From assembly GCA_022826505.1 (NCBI GenBank), contig JAJDUQ010000081.1, positions 1 to 40,550 on the forward strand: a stretch of 40,550 nt of DNA, in the 5' to 3' direction. The stretch's first letter is position 1, and every line of letters begins with the position of its first letter. The position numbers were made by a program, and so were the translations under genes. The stretch is from Gammaproteobacteria bacterium. Its GTDB lineage: Bacteria; Pseudomonadota; Gammaproteobacteria; HK1. Under the pieces are notes generated by a model, which was not told the DNA's origin, ran no database searches, and saw nothing but the letters and a program-made list of their open reading frames with translations. Shown piece by piece: positions 1-8,202 of the stretch.

Positions 1-62
1 TAGAGCGAGAGGAACTCGTTGAGGCTGATGCCTTTCTGGAACTGCACCGGGTTGCGGGCCAT
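1..62 (-). CDS. IS1595-type transposase, N-terminal end only (partial)
   Basis: The reverse strand opens with ATG at 62 and encodes MARNPVQFQKGISLNEFLSL before the window edge. This is the usual N-terminus of IS1595/ISXO2-type DDE transposases, in which the motif leads into a zinc-ribbon segment. A ribosome binding site (AAGGAG) lies a few bases upstream, at about 69-74. Only 20 residues are visible, so it cannot be said whether the element is intact. No terminal inverted repeat is evident between 63 and 159. Confidence 0.7.
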   Translation of the reverse strand, partial: MARNPVQFQKGISLNEFLSL

Positions 63-159
63 GGAATTCTCCTTCTCTATCAGTGAATTACATGGCGATA
101 TTCTATACTAAATGCCACTTAGATTCGAGGGTAATCAGGAACAGATATGCCGCGGTGCG

Positions 160-1257
160 TCAGTCGAACACGAGCACGCTCCGCGCAACCTCACCCGTCG
201 CGAGTGCATCGTAGGCGGTGTTGATCTCGTCGAGCCGGTACGTGCGGCTGATCATCTCGTCGATCTTCAACTTGCCGTTCATGTAGAGGTCCGCGAGTTT
301 CGGCAGGTCGACCCATGGTCGGGCCGAGCCGTACCACGAGCCGACGATCGCCTTCTCGGTGCGCGGCAGCGAGAGCGCGTTGACCTTGAAGTCGTCGGTC
401 TCCGGCGCCATACCGACGACGACGAGCGTGCCGCCCGGCCGGCACATCTCGTACCCCTGCTCGATGGTGTGCGTGTTGCCGATGGCCTCGAACACGTAGT
501 CAACGCCGCCGCCGGTCATCTCCACTACCCGCGCCACTGCGTCGCCGTTGCCCGCGTTGACCACGTCCGTCGCCCCGAACTCGCGCGCGTACTCGAGCTT
601 GTTGTCGAGCAGGTCCACCCCGATGATTCGGTCCGCACCGGCGAGCATCGCGCCCTGCACCGCGTTCAGACCGACGCCGCCGCAACCGATGACCACCACG
701 CTGCTCCCGGCCTCGATCCGGGCGGTGTTGGTCACCGCGCCGACCCCGGTCATTACCGCGCAACCGACGAGGCACGCCCGATCGAGCGGCATGTCGCGCC
801 GCACCGGCACCGCCCCCGACTCCGGCACCACCGCGTACTCGGAGAAGCAGGCGGTGCGGGTCATGTGGTGGACATCCTGCCCGTTGCGGTGGAGACGCAC
901 GGTGCCGTCGAACATCATGAAACGCGGTGTCTCGACGCCGTCGCAGAGCACCGGCCGGCCCACCACGCAGTGGTGGCAGTGGCCGCAGTTCGGGCGGAAG
1001 TTGAGGATGACGTGGTCACCGGGCTTCGACCGGGTGACGCCCGGGCCGACCTTCTCCACCACCCCGGCGCCCTCGTGCCCGAGCACCATCGGGAGCGGCA
1101 TCGTCCACTCCCCGATCATCACGTGGTAGTCGGAGTAGCACACGCCGGCCGCGGCCATGCGCACGAGTACCTCGCCCTCCTTCGGCTCGTCGAGCTGCAG
1201 GGTTTCGATCTCGAGGGGTTGGTTGGGCTCGTAGAGCACCGCTGCTCTCGTTTCCAT
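160..1257 (-). CDS. Zinc-dependent alcohol dehydrogenase (MDR family)
   Basis: This 365-residue protein is a full-length medium-chain zinc alcohol dehydrogenase, which should oxidise an alcohol to an aldehyde (or the reverse) with a nicotinamide cofactor in the cytoplasm. Visible ligands are the catalytic zinc residues Cys40, His61 and Glu62 (GHEGAG) with Cys166 (GCAVMTG), and four structural-zinc cysteines at 91, 94, 97 and 105. The Rossmann glycine motif GCGGVG is at 191-196. The start is supported by CGGAGAC about 8 bases upstream of ATG. It lies downstream of the TrpB2 gene's end on the same strand with a 214-base gap, so co-transcription is uncertain. The family resembles class III-like or NDMA-dependent alcohol dehydrogenases; the substrate cannot be told from sequence. 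Confidence 0.93.
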   Translation of the reverse strand: METRAAVLYEPNQPLEIETLQLDEPKEGEVLVRMAAAGVCYSDYHVMIGEWTMPLPMVLGHEGAGVVEKVGPGVTRSKPGDHVILNFRPNCGHCHHCVVGRPVLCDGVETPRFMMFDGTVRLHRNGQDVHHMTRTACFSEYAVVPESGAVPVRRDMPLDRACLVGCAVMTGVGAVTNTARIEAGSSVVVIGCGGVGLNAVQGAMLAGADRIIGVDLLDNKLEYAREFGATDVVNAGNGDAVARVVEMTGGGVDYVFEAIGNTHTIEQGYEMCRPGGTLVVVGMAPETDDFKVNALSLPRTEKAIVGSWYGSARPWVDLPKLADLYMNGKLKIDEMISRTYRLDEINTAYDALATGEVARSVLVFD

Positions 1258-1471
1258 GAATCAGTCTCCGTTGCGTGTCCTGTTCGTACGAGTCCGGGGT
1301 CCGTCGCTGGCCGGATCTCCCCGGATCACCGTTGAGTGGGTGGTGCTAGGCGGGGACGGATGCCCGACACCGGTGGTACGTGTGCGTCGGATTCCGAAAC
1401 TTCGAAGCTCCGTGGCCCGTGCGGCGGCGACAACGAACGCTGTCACCGCGATCCCTCGCGCCCGGCCCTTC

Positions 1472-2833
1472 TCACGCCACCGACGGCAGCCCCGCCAGCG
1501 CCATCGCCACCTCGCTCTCGTCGTACGCATCGACCGTGAGGTTGCCGGCAAAGTAGTCGGTGTACGCCTGCATGTCGAAGTGGCCGTGCCCGCAGAGGTT
1601 GAAGAGGATCGCGCGGCTCGTGCCCTCCTCCTTGCACCGCAGCGCCTCGACCATCGCCCCCTTCACGGCGTGGTTCGCCTCGGGAGCGGGGATGATGCTC
1701 TCGGCGCGCGAGAACTCGACGCCCGCCTCGAAGCACTCGGCCTGCGTGTACGCGGTCGGCTCGACGAGGTCGAGCGCCACGCAGTGACTCACCAGCGGCG
1801 CCATCCCGTGGTAGCGCAGCCCCCCGGCGTGGAAGCCCGACGGCACGAAGGCCGAGCCCAAGGTGTGCATCTTCACCAGCGGCGTCATCTTCGCGGTGTC
1901 GCCGAAGTCGTACGCGTACTTCCCTCGGGTGAGCGACGGGCACGCCGCCGGCTCCACCGCCACCACCCGCACGTCGCGACCCCCGCGCAGCTTCGCGCCG
2001 ATGAACGGGAACGCTATCCCCGAGAAGTTGCTGCCGCCGCCCGTGCACCCGACGACGACGTCGGGGTAGTCGTCGGCGAGCTCGAACTGCGCGAGCGCCT
2101 CCTGCCCGATCACGCTCTGGTGCATGAGCACGTGGTTGAGCACGCTGCCGAGCGAGTACTTGGTGTCCTCGCGGGTGGCCGCGTCCTCCGCCGCCTCGCT
2201 GATCGCGATGCCGAGGCTGCCGGTGCTGTCGGGATGCTCGGCGAGCACCCCGCGCCCCGCGTTGGTCTCCTCGCTCGGGCTCGCGATGCAGGTGGCGCCG
2301 TAGGTCTCCATCATCGCCTTGCGGTACGGCTTCTGGTCGAAGCTCACCCGCACCATGTACACCTTGACCTCCAGCCCGAAGAGCGCGCCCGCGTAGGCGA
2401 GCGACGAGCCCCACTGCCCGGCTCCGGTCTCCGTGGCGAGGCGCGAGACCCCTTCCTGCTGGTTGTAGAACGCCTGCGCGACCGCGGTGTTCGGCTTGTG
2501 GCTGCCGGTGGGGCTCACGCCCTCGTACTTGTAGTAGATGCGCGCGGGCGTCCCGAGCGCCTGCTCGAGCCGGCGGGCGCGATAGAGCGGGGTCGGGCGC
2601 CACGCACGGTAGACCTCGCGCACGGGCAGCGGGATCTCGATCTCGCGCTCCGTGGACACCTCCTGCCCGATGAGCGCCATCGGGAAGAGCGGCGCGAGGT
2701 CGTCGGGGCCGACCGGCTGGAGGGTGCCGGGATGCAGCACCGGAGGCGGCGGGCTCGGCAGGTCGGCCTGGATGTTGTACCAGGCGGCGGGAATGGCGTC
2801 CTCGTCGAGGAGGTACTTGGTGGGCTCGGTCAT
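1472..2833 (-). CDS. trpB: TrpB2-type tryptophan synthase beta-like PLP enzyme
   Basis: The 453-residue product matches the TrpB2 class, a longer relative of the tryptophan synthase beta chain. It condenses indole (or a related nucleophile) with serine using pyridoxal phosphate. The PLP lysine lies in GSHKPN (Lys113), and the phosphate-binding loop GGGSN is at 265-269. The N-terminal extension of about 80 residues before the WRPTPLYRA segment is typical of TrpB2. No trpA is adjacent, which is common for TrpB2 and suggests indole salvage or another beta-replacement role. The start ATG at 2833 is the one that gives the family N-terminus; its ribosome binding site is weak. Divergently transcribed from livK across 353 bases. 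Confidence 0.93.
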   Translation of the reverse strand: MTEPTKYLLDEDAIPAAWYNIQADLPSPPPPVLHPGTLQPVGPDDLAPLFPMALIGQEVSTEREIEIPLPVREVYRAWRPTPLYRARRLEQALGTPARIYYKYEGVSPTGSHKPNTAVAQAFYNQQEGVSRLATETGAGQWGSSLAYAGALFGLEVKVYMVRVSFDQKPYRKAMMETYGATCIASPSEETNAGRGVLAEHPDSTGSLGIAISEAAEDAATREDTKYSLGSVLNHVLMHQSVIGQEALAQFELADDYPDVVVGCTGGGSNFSGIAFPFIGAKLRGGRDVRVVAVEPAACPSLTRGKYAYDFGDTAKMTPLVKMHTLGSAFVPSGFHAGGLRYHGMAPLVSHCVALDLVEPTAYTQAECFEAGVEFSRAESIIPAPEANHAVKGAMVEALRCKEEGTSRAILFNLCGHGHFDMQAYTDYFAGNLTVDAYDESEVAMALAGLPSVA

Positions 2834-3186
2834 CGCGGTGGTTTCCGTGTCGTGTCGTTCGAGGTGGCCGATTCTGAGCGAGCCGACCTCATATCACAAT
2901 GCGCCTTGCGCGGGACGGACCCGGCCCGTTGCCTTGCGGGCCTGTCCGACTGCCGCGGAATGCGGAGCCGGTGCGGTCCGGAGCGACGATCGGAAACGGT
3001 GTCTGCGCCCTGTCGACCCGGATTCCGGATGCGTCGCGGGCGGGCGCCTCCCACGTACGGTCGACGACGCAGGCCGGACAGAACCCCGATTCATTTGACA
3101 TGCCATCGGTCGTGCGGGCGAAAATGCCGAATCGGCACACCGGCATCCGCCGGGACCGGAGCCGGGAAACGGAGGGAGAATCAATC
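2834..3186. other. Divergent intergenic region between trpB2 and livK, with one hairpin
   Basis: No credible gene is present; the open frames here are extensions or shadows of neighbours. The region should hold the promoters of trpB2 (leftward) and the liv operon (rightward), but no convincing -35/-10 pair stands out. A strong GC hairpin occurs at 2916-2948: arm CGGAC plus GGCCCG pairs with CGGGCC plus GTCCG around an 8-base loop, with a small bulge. It has no U-tract, so it may be a leader structure or decayed terminator. A GGAGG ribosome binding site at about 3171 serves livK. Confidence 0.5.
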
Positions 3187-4371
3187 ATGAACGGAAAGCG
3201 AAACATGGTCGCCGCGCTTGCGGCCGCCCTGCTTGCCGGAGCGGCAGCCACCGCGAGCGCGCAGTCTGACATCAAGATCGGAGTGCTGCTGCCGTACTCC
3301 GGCGTTTTCGGCGGACTGGGCAAGGATCAGGACATCTCGCTCGAGATGGGCTTCGACGACCTGGGCCGCGAGGTCGCGGGGCGCAACATCACGCTGGTGA
3401 AGGCGGACACCGAGTCCAAGCCGACCGCCGGCCTCGCGGCGATCAAGGCGCTCATCCTGCGCGACAAGGTCGACATGGTGGTCGGCATCATCTCGTCGGC
3501 CGTCGCCGGGGCGGTACGCGACTACGTGCACGGATCGAAGACCCCGCTCCTCATCACCAACGCCGGCAACGACCCGCTGACCGGGGAGCTGTGCAGTCCC
3601 TGGATCCTCCGCACGTCGTTCTCCAACTCGCAGATCAACCGCGACATGGGGCCCTACATGGCCGGTCAGGGCTACAAGAGCGCCTTCCTGATGGCCTTCG
3701 ACTACGCGGCCGGGCACCAGATGATGGACACGTTCAAGGCGGGATTCACCGCGGCCGGAGGCACCATCGCCGGCGAGGCGTATCCGCCGCTCGGGGAGAC
3801 CAAGGACTTCGGCCCCTATCTCGCACAGGCGAAGGCCGCCAATCCGGACCTGGTCTACGTGTTCTTCGCCGGCGGGCCCGCCATCAAGTTCACCAAGGAG
3901 TGGGGCGCGTTCGGCATGAAGGGCGAGGTGCAGCTCGCCGGCGCGGGCTGGCTCAACTCCGCGCTCTACGTGAAGAAGCAGGGCGCCGACGCGCTCGGCA
4001 CGCTCGGAGCGCTCAACTACTATCCGTCGATCGACACGCCGGAGAACAAGGCGTTCCAGGAGCAGTTCCGGGCGAAGCACGGACGCGACGCGTCGGAGTT
4101 CGGAGTCGCCGCCTACGACACAGCCCGGCTCATCGTGTCCGCGCTGGAGGCGACCGGCGGCAACACCGACGACAAGGCGGCGCTGGTGAAGGCCATGCAC
4201 GAGGTGGAGTTCACCGGGCCGCGCGGCCCGTTCCGGATCGACCCGAAGACCAACAACGTGATCCAGAACATCTACGTGGCGCAGATCGAGGAACAGGGCG
4301 ACACCGTCGGGGCGGTGATCCGGCACACCTTCCCGAACGTGCAGGACCCGCCGATGGGCTGCACGCTCTGA
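3187..4371 (+). CDS. livK: Branched-chain amino-acid-type ABC transporter substrate-binding protein
   Basis: This 394-residue periplasmic protein captures the substrate for the LivHMGF complex encoded downstream. A signal peptide is obvious: MNGKRNMVAAL, an Ala/Leu core, then TASAQ as probable cleavage site near residue 25. The mature part starts IKIGVLLPYSGVFGGLG, as in type I HAAT-family binding proteins, and runs over both lobes to a normal C-terminus. ATG at 3187 is chosen over an upstream in-frame start at 2899 because it is preceded by GGAGG and begins the signal peptide. It is first in the operon and is followed by a stable hairpin, consistent with higher expression than the permeases. 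The ligand could be an amino acid, amide or aromatic acid. Confidence 0.93.
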   Translation: MNGKRNMVAALAAALLAGAAATASAQSDIKIGVLLPYSGVFGGLGKDQDISLEMGFDDLGREVAGRNITLVKADTESKPTAGLAAIKALILRDKVDMVVGIISSAVAGAVRDYVHGSKTPLLITNAGNDPLTGELCSPWILRTSFSNSQINRDMGPYMAGQGYKSAFLMAFDYAAGHQMMDTFKAGFTAAGGTIAGEAYPPLGETKDFGPYLAQAKAANPDLVYVFFAGGPAIKFTKEWGAFGMKGEVQLAGAGWLNSALYVKKQGADALGTLGALNYYPSIDTPENKAFQEQFRAKHGRDASEFGVAAYDTARLIVSALEATGGNTDDKAALVKAMHEVEFTGPRGPFRIDPKTNNVIQNIYVAQIEEQGDTVGAVIRHTFPNVQDPPMGCTL

Positions 4372-4388
4372 CCGCGTACATGCCTCAC

Positions 4389-4413
4389 GCCCTCTCCCGC
4401 GACGGGAGAGGGC
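4389..4413 (+). terminator. Strong hairpin just after livK (attenuator or mRNA 3'-stabiliser)
   Basis: An 11-bp perfect stem GCCCTCTCCCG/CGGGAGAGGGC (4389-4399 with 4403-4413) closes on a CGA triloop, 17 bases after the livK stop. No U-tract follows, so complete Rho-independent termination is unlikely. Its place between a binding-protein gene and its permease genes is classic for partial termination or 3' protection, which would give more binding protein than permease. Confidence 0.6.
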
Positions 4414-4416
4414 TTC

Positions 4417-4611
4417 CAGCCCGCATTCCTCGCCAGGTCGCGAAGCGAGGGCGTGGAGATACCTGTATTGGCAAGGCGAACGCGAGTCAGGGCGCGCGGC
4501 GTATTCGACCCGACATCGGCAATCCCGGGTCGAGCACCCTGGCCGTGTTCAACGCAGCCAATACAGACAGATCCGCGGCCGCAGCCGTGACCTCATGAGG
4601 AATGCGGGCTG
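4417..4611. repeat. 195-bp imperfect palindromic element, copy A (livK-livH)
   Basis: The element is bounded by 23-base inverted ends (4417-4439 and 4589-4611, mismatched only in three central bases). Nested inside are a perfect 10-bp pair CTGTATTGGC/GCCAATACAG (4463-4472 with 4557-4566), an 8-base near-pair CAGGGCGC/GCACCCTG (4488-4495 with 4534-4541) and a perfect 8-bp pair TCGACCCG/CGGGTCGA (4505-4512 with 4526-4533). A small TCGC-GAA-GCGA hairpin lies at 4438-4448. A second copy of nearly equal length lies at 10405-10598. Blocks shared with it are 4438-4449, 4479-4497 and 4543-4559, while the paired arms differ. It contains no gene. It looks like a non-autonomous palindromic or MITE-like element, or a structured RNA, and sits inside the liv operon 19 bases before livH. 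Confidence 0.8.
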
Positions 4612-4630
4612 AACCGGCACGGCCCCTGCC

Positions 4631-5509
4631 ATGCTGCTCGACCCCGGATTCCTGGTCGTCCAGACCCTGAACGGACTGCAGCTCTCGATGCTGCTGTTCC
4701 TGCTCTCGATCGGCTTGTCCGTGGTGTTCGGGATGATGAACTTCATCAACCTCGCGCACGGCACGCTCTACATGGTGGGTGCGTACCTGGCGCTCTCCAC
4801 GGTGCGCTGGTTCGACTCCTACTGGGTGGCGCTGGTCCTCGCGCCGCTGGGAGTGGCGCTGATCGGCGCGGTGTTCTACGCGGTGCTGCTCAGGCACATG
4901 CAGCGCCAGAGCCCGATGCGCCAGGTGCTGGTGACCTTCGGCCTCATCTTCGTCGGCTTCGACGCGGTGCGCATGGTCTGGGGGGTGCTGCCGCACACCA
5001 TACCGGTCCCGGAGATCCTGGACGGCCGCGTCACCGTGCTCGGCGAGGTCTACCCGACCTACCGGCTGTTCATCATCGGAGTCGGGCTCGCAGTGCTCGT
5101 CGCGCTCTACTTCGGACTGGAGCGCACCCGGCTCGGGGCCATCGTGCGCGCCGGGGTCGACGACCGGACGATGGTGGCGGCGCTCGGAATCGACGTCGAG
5201 CGCGCATTCTTTCTCGTGTTCTGCATCGGGTGCTGGCTGGCGGGACTCGCCGGCGTGGTGTCCGCCCCGGTGTTCTCGATCTTTCCCGGCATGGACATGT
5301 CCATCCTCATCCTCACCCTCATCGTCGTGGTGGTGGGCGGCCCGGGAAGCCTGAAGGGCGCAGTGATCGGCTCGCTCCTCATCGGAATGGCGGACACCTA
5401 CGGGCAGGTGGTGGCGCCGGAGTTCGCACGGGTCACGATCTACGCGCTGATGGCGGTGGTCCTGCTGGTGCGGCCCCACGGACTGTTCCCGGTGAGCCAG
5501 GCGCATTGA
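4631..5509 (+). CDS. livH: Branched-chain amino-acid-type ABC permease LivH
   Basis: This 292-residue inner-membrane permease forms the transport channel with LivM. Sequence features typical of LivH are the start LNGLQLSMLLFLLSIGLSVVFGMMNFINLAHG, with the conserved N-[IL]-A-H-G segment near residue 40, about eight hydrophobic segments, and the cytoplasmic loop GAIVRAGVDDRTMVAALGID, which contacts the ATPases. A C-terminal PGSLKGAVIGSLLIG stretch is also present. The ATG follows the palindromic element by 19 bases and has no clear Shine-Dalgarno sequence, so translation may depend on the element's structure or be weak. The gene is followed by livM after 15 bases. Confidence 0.93.
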   Translation: MLLDPGFLVVQTLNGLQLSMLLFLLSIGLSVVFGMMNFINLAHGTLYMVGAYLALSTVRWFDSYWVALVLAPLGVALIGAVFYAVLLRHMQRQSPMRQVLVTFGLIFVGFDAVRMVWGVLPHTIPVPEILDGRVTVLGEVYPTYRLFIIGVGLAVLVALYFGLERTRLGAIVRAGVDDRTMVAALGIDVERAFFLVFCIGCWLAGLAGVVSAPVFSIFPGMDMSILILTLIVVVVGGPGSLKGAVIGSLLIGMADTYGQVVAPEFARVTIYALMAVVLLVRPHGLFPVSQAH

Positions 5510-5524
5510 GCGGGCGCTGATTCG

Positions 5525-6511
5525 ATGATCGGACGCGACCCCCTGCACCTGCCGGCCGCCGCCGCGCTCGTCGTCGCCGCCGGCGTCGCGTGGTACGGAG
5601 GCGACTTCTTCCGCCACGAGGTGCTGGCGGAGATCGCGATTTTCGCGATTCTCGCGATGAGCCTCGACCTGCTCGTCGGCTACGCGGGCCTGGTCTCGCT
5701 CGGGCACGCCGCGTTCTTCGCCGTCGGCGCCTACGCCACCGCGTCGTTCACGGTGTTTCTCGGCTGGCCGGTGCCGGCCGCCACCGCGGCCGCGGTTGGG
5801 TGCGCCGCGATACTCGCCGCGGTGGCGGGTGTGTTCGTGATCCGGGTCGGTGGCGTCTTCTTCATCATGATCACGCTCGCCCTCGGCCAGATGGTCTACG
5901 CGTATTTCTTCAAGGCGCGGGAGTTCGGCGCGGACAACGGCATGGCCGGCATTCCCCGCCCCGACCTCACGGCGCTGGGTCTCGATACCGCCGACCCGCA
6001 GGTGTTCTCCGCCCTGATGCTCGTCGCCGCGGTGGCGGTGTGGGCGCTGCTGCGAATGGTGGTGCGATCGCCGTTCGGCGCGATGCTCGTCGCGATTCAT
6101 CGCAACGAGAACCGGGTGCGCGCGCTCGGCTGCCCCGTCCAGCACTACAAGCTCGCCGCGTTCGTGCTCGCGGGCGCACTCGGCGGGTTCGCCGGGTCCC
6201 TGATAGCGCAGCATAGCGGTTTCGTGTCGCCCGACCTGGGGTTCTGGACCGTGTCCGGCGAAGTGCTGATCATGGTCATCATCGGCGGGATGGGCAGTCT
6301 CGTCGGCGCGGCCCTCGGCGCCACGATCATGGTGCTGCTCCGCCACGAGCTGTCCCACGGCGCCTTCTGGGAGGCACTGGGGCTTTCCGCCGATCTCGCG
6401 AGCTACTGGCAGTTCGTGATGGGGTTGATCTTCATCGCGATCGTGCTGCTCGCCGGAGACGGCCTCTACGGACGACTCTCGTCGACCTGGCGACGTGTGC
6501 GGCGACCCTGA
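5525..6511 (+). CDS. livM: Branched-chain amino-acid-type ABC permease LivM
   Basis: The 328-residue product is the second membrane subunit of the Liv transporter. It has the LivM hallmark AIFAILAMSLDLLVGYAGLVSLGHAAFFAVGAY near residues 38-70 and about ten hydrophobic segments. The cytoplasmic coupling loop contains GAMLVAIHRNENRVRALGC, and there is a normal C-terminal glycine-rich MGSLVGAALGA stretch. Length is usual for the family. It starts 15 bases after livH and ends 18 bases before livG, so these genes are surely one transcript. No internal damage is seen. Confidence 0.93.
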   Translation: MIGRDPLHLPAAAALVVAAGVAWYGGDFFRHEVLAEIAIFAILAMSLDLLVGYAGLVSLGHAAFFAVGAYATASFTVFLGWPVPAATAAAVGCAAILAAVAGVFVIRVGGVFFIMITLALGQMVYAYFFKAREFGADNGMAGIPRPDLTALGLDTADPQVFSALMLVAAVAVWALLRMVVRSPFGAMLVAIHRNENRVRALGCPVQHYKLAAFVLAGALGGFAGSLIAQHSGFVSPDLGFWTVSGEVLIMVIIGGMGSLVGAALGATIMVLLRHELSHGAFWEALGLSADLASYWQFVMGLIFIAIVLLAGDGLYGRLSSTWRRVRRP

Positions 6512-6529
6512 GCCGGCGAGAGCGCTGCA

Positions 6530-7276
6530 ATGAACGCGCCGATCCTCGAAGCCCGGGGAATCACCCACGCATTCGGTTCGCTGGTGGTCACCGATGCGGT
6601 GACTCTGGAGCTCGCGCCCGGCGAACGCCACGGGCTCATCGGCCCCAACGGGGCGGGCAAGACCACGTTGTTCAACATCATCGCCGGCGAGATCGTCCCC
6701 GACGCCGGCTCGGTCCATCTGAACGGGGTGGATGTCACTCGCCACGCACCCGACCGCCGCGCCCGCCTCGGGCTCGCCCGCAGCTTCCAGCGCAACAACC
6801 TGTTCACCGATCTCACGGTTCGGGAAAACCTCGCCATCGCCACCGCCATCGCGCACCGGGTCGCGCATGTCGCCTGGAGCGCATTCGGCCGCCACCGGGA
6901 GATCCACGATTCGGCCGAGGCTCGCGCCGTCGAGCTCGGACTCGAAGACGTCCTCGACACCGTGACCCGGCATCTCTCCTACGGCACGCAGCGCCAGCTC
7001 GAGATCGCGCTCGCGCTTGCGCTGGAGCCGCGCATCCTGCTCCTCGACGAGCCGACGGCGGGGATGAGCCCCGAGGAGACCGCGGCCATGCGGGCGACGA
7101 TTGCGACACTGCCCTCCTCGCTGACCCTGCTCGTCATCGAGCACGACATGGAGGTGCTGTTCGGCCTCGCGGATCGCATCACCGTGCTCGACTACGGCAA
7201 AGTGCTGCTCCAGGGGGCGCCACAGGAAGTTCGCGACTCGGACCTCGTCAGAAACCGTTATCTGGGAACGCAATGA
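6530..7276 (+). CDS. livG: Liv-type ABC transporter ATPase LivG
   Basis: This 248-residue ATPase energises LivHM at the inner face of the membrane. Walker A GPNGAGKTT is at 38-46, the signature is LSYGTQRQ (from 149, a normal LivG variant of LSGGQ) and Walker B ILLLDEP is at 169-175. The family phrase LARSFQRNNLF follows the Q-loop region. Length and C-terminus (RNRYLGTQ) are normal. Its stop codon overlaps the livF start (ATGA), which indicates translational coupling of the two ATPases. GAGAG sits 8 bases before the ATG. Confidence 0.94.
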   Translation: MNAPILEARGITHAFGSLVVTDAVTLELAPGERHGLIGPNGAGKTTLFNIIAGEIVPDAGSVHLNGVDVTRHAPDRRARLGLARSFQRNNLFTDLTVRENLAIATAIAHRVAHVAWSAFGRHREIHDSAEARAVELGLEDVLDTVTRHLSYGTQRQLEIALALALEPRILLLDEPTAGMSPEETAAMRATIATLPSSLTLLVIEHDMEVLFGLADRITVLDYGKVLLQGAPQEVRDSDLVRNRYLGTQ

Positions 7277-8034
7277 GCACGACGGGCACAGGCGGGGTCG
7301 CGCGATCGGCACTATCCGCCGCGGGATCGGCACCGCAAGCACCGAGCCTGCTCGCACTCGACGCGGTCGATGCCTACTACGACCGGAGCCACGTGCTCCA
7401 GTCGCTCTCCATGACGGTCGAATCCGGCGCGGTGGTGGCGCTGCTCGGGCGCAACGGCGCCGGCAAGACCACCACCCTCAAGACGGTCATGGGCATCGTG
7501 CCGGTACGAGGCGGCGCCTTGCGCTTCGACGGCGCAGACATCACGGGGCTCGCGACCCATCGAATCGCGCGGCTCGGCATCGCCTACGTGCCCGAGGACC
7601 GCGGCGTGTTCGCGTCGCTCACGGTACAGGAGCATCTCACGCTCGCGAACGTCCGCGGCGGCTGGCCGATCGGTCGCGTCTACGAGGCTTTCCCGCGCCT
7701 CGCCGAGCGCCGCGACCATCGTGGCACGCAGCTCTCGGGCGGCGAGCAGCAGATGCTCTCCATCGCGCGGGCGCTCACCCTCGCGCCGCGGCTCCTGATT
7801 CTCGACGAGCCCACCGAGGGGCTCGCGCCGGTCATCGTGGAGGAGATTGCGGCAATCGCAGAACGGCTGAAGGCGCAAGGGCTCACGATGCTGCTGGTGG
7901 AACAGAACTACCCGTTCGCGGCCCGAATCGCCGACCGCGTGTATGTGCTCGGCAAGGGACGTATCCGCTGGAAGGGCGCGCCCGAGGATCTCGACGCGAA
8001 CGAGGAGGTCAAGCACACCTGGCTTGGAATCTGA
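7273..8034 (+). CDS. livF: Liv-type ABC transporter ATPase LivF
   Basis: This is the second ATPase of the transporter, 253 residues. Walker A GRNGAGKTT is at 59-67, LSGGEQQ at 154-160 and LLILDEP at 174-180. The family ending KHTWLGI (usually YLGV/YLGI) is intact. It carries an N-terminal extension of about 25 residues rich in Ser, Thr, Gly and Ala before the domain begins at LLALDAVDAYY, so translation might instead start further in; the 4-base overlap with livG favours 7273. It is the last of the transporter genes. An SDR dehydrogenase follows after 168 bases and may share the transcript. Confidence 0.93.
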   Translation: MSTTGTGGVARSALSAAGSAPQAPSLLALDAVDAYYDRSHVLQSLSMTVESGAVVALLGRNGAGKTTTLKTVMGIVPVRGGALRFDGADITGLATHRIARLGIAYVPEDRGVFASLTVQEHLTLANVRGGWPIGRVYEAFPRLAERRDHRGTQLSGGEQQMLSIARALTLAPRLLILDEPTEGLAPVIVEEIAAIAERLKAQGLTMLLVEQNYPFAARIADRVYVLGKGRIRWKGAPEDLDANEEVKHTWLGI

Positions 8035-8202
8035 TTCGTACGTCCCGCACCCGGCCTACGCAAGCAACGTCCCACCGCGGCTCAGGATCGACAACGGAAC
8101 CACCTCGACTCCGTCCGACAGTTCGAAGCGTTGCCGACAGGACTCCCCGCGGAGTGCGGAACGCGACCCGGACTACGAGATTTGCACAGGAGGAGACACC
8201 GC

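Noticed and set aside
1256..3190. A 644-residue plus-strand frame opposite trpB2
   Set aside because: It mirrors the trpB2 gene in the complementary frame and has the Arg/Val/His-rich composition of a shadow.
4417..4611. Integron attC site or rho-independent terminator as explanation for the palindromic element
   Set aside because: No R'/R'' core sites (GTTRRRY/RYYYAAC) in the right places and no U-tract; the size and second copy fit a repeat element better.
4487..7357. A 956-residue open frame on the minus strand across livH, livM and livG
   Set aside because: It is antisense to three intact transporter genes and is rich in His, Arg, Glu and Asp as expected for a GC-rich shadow frame; it has no recognisable domain.
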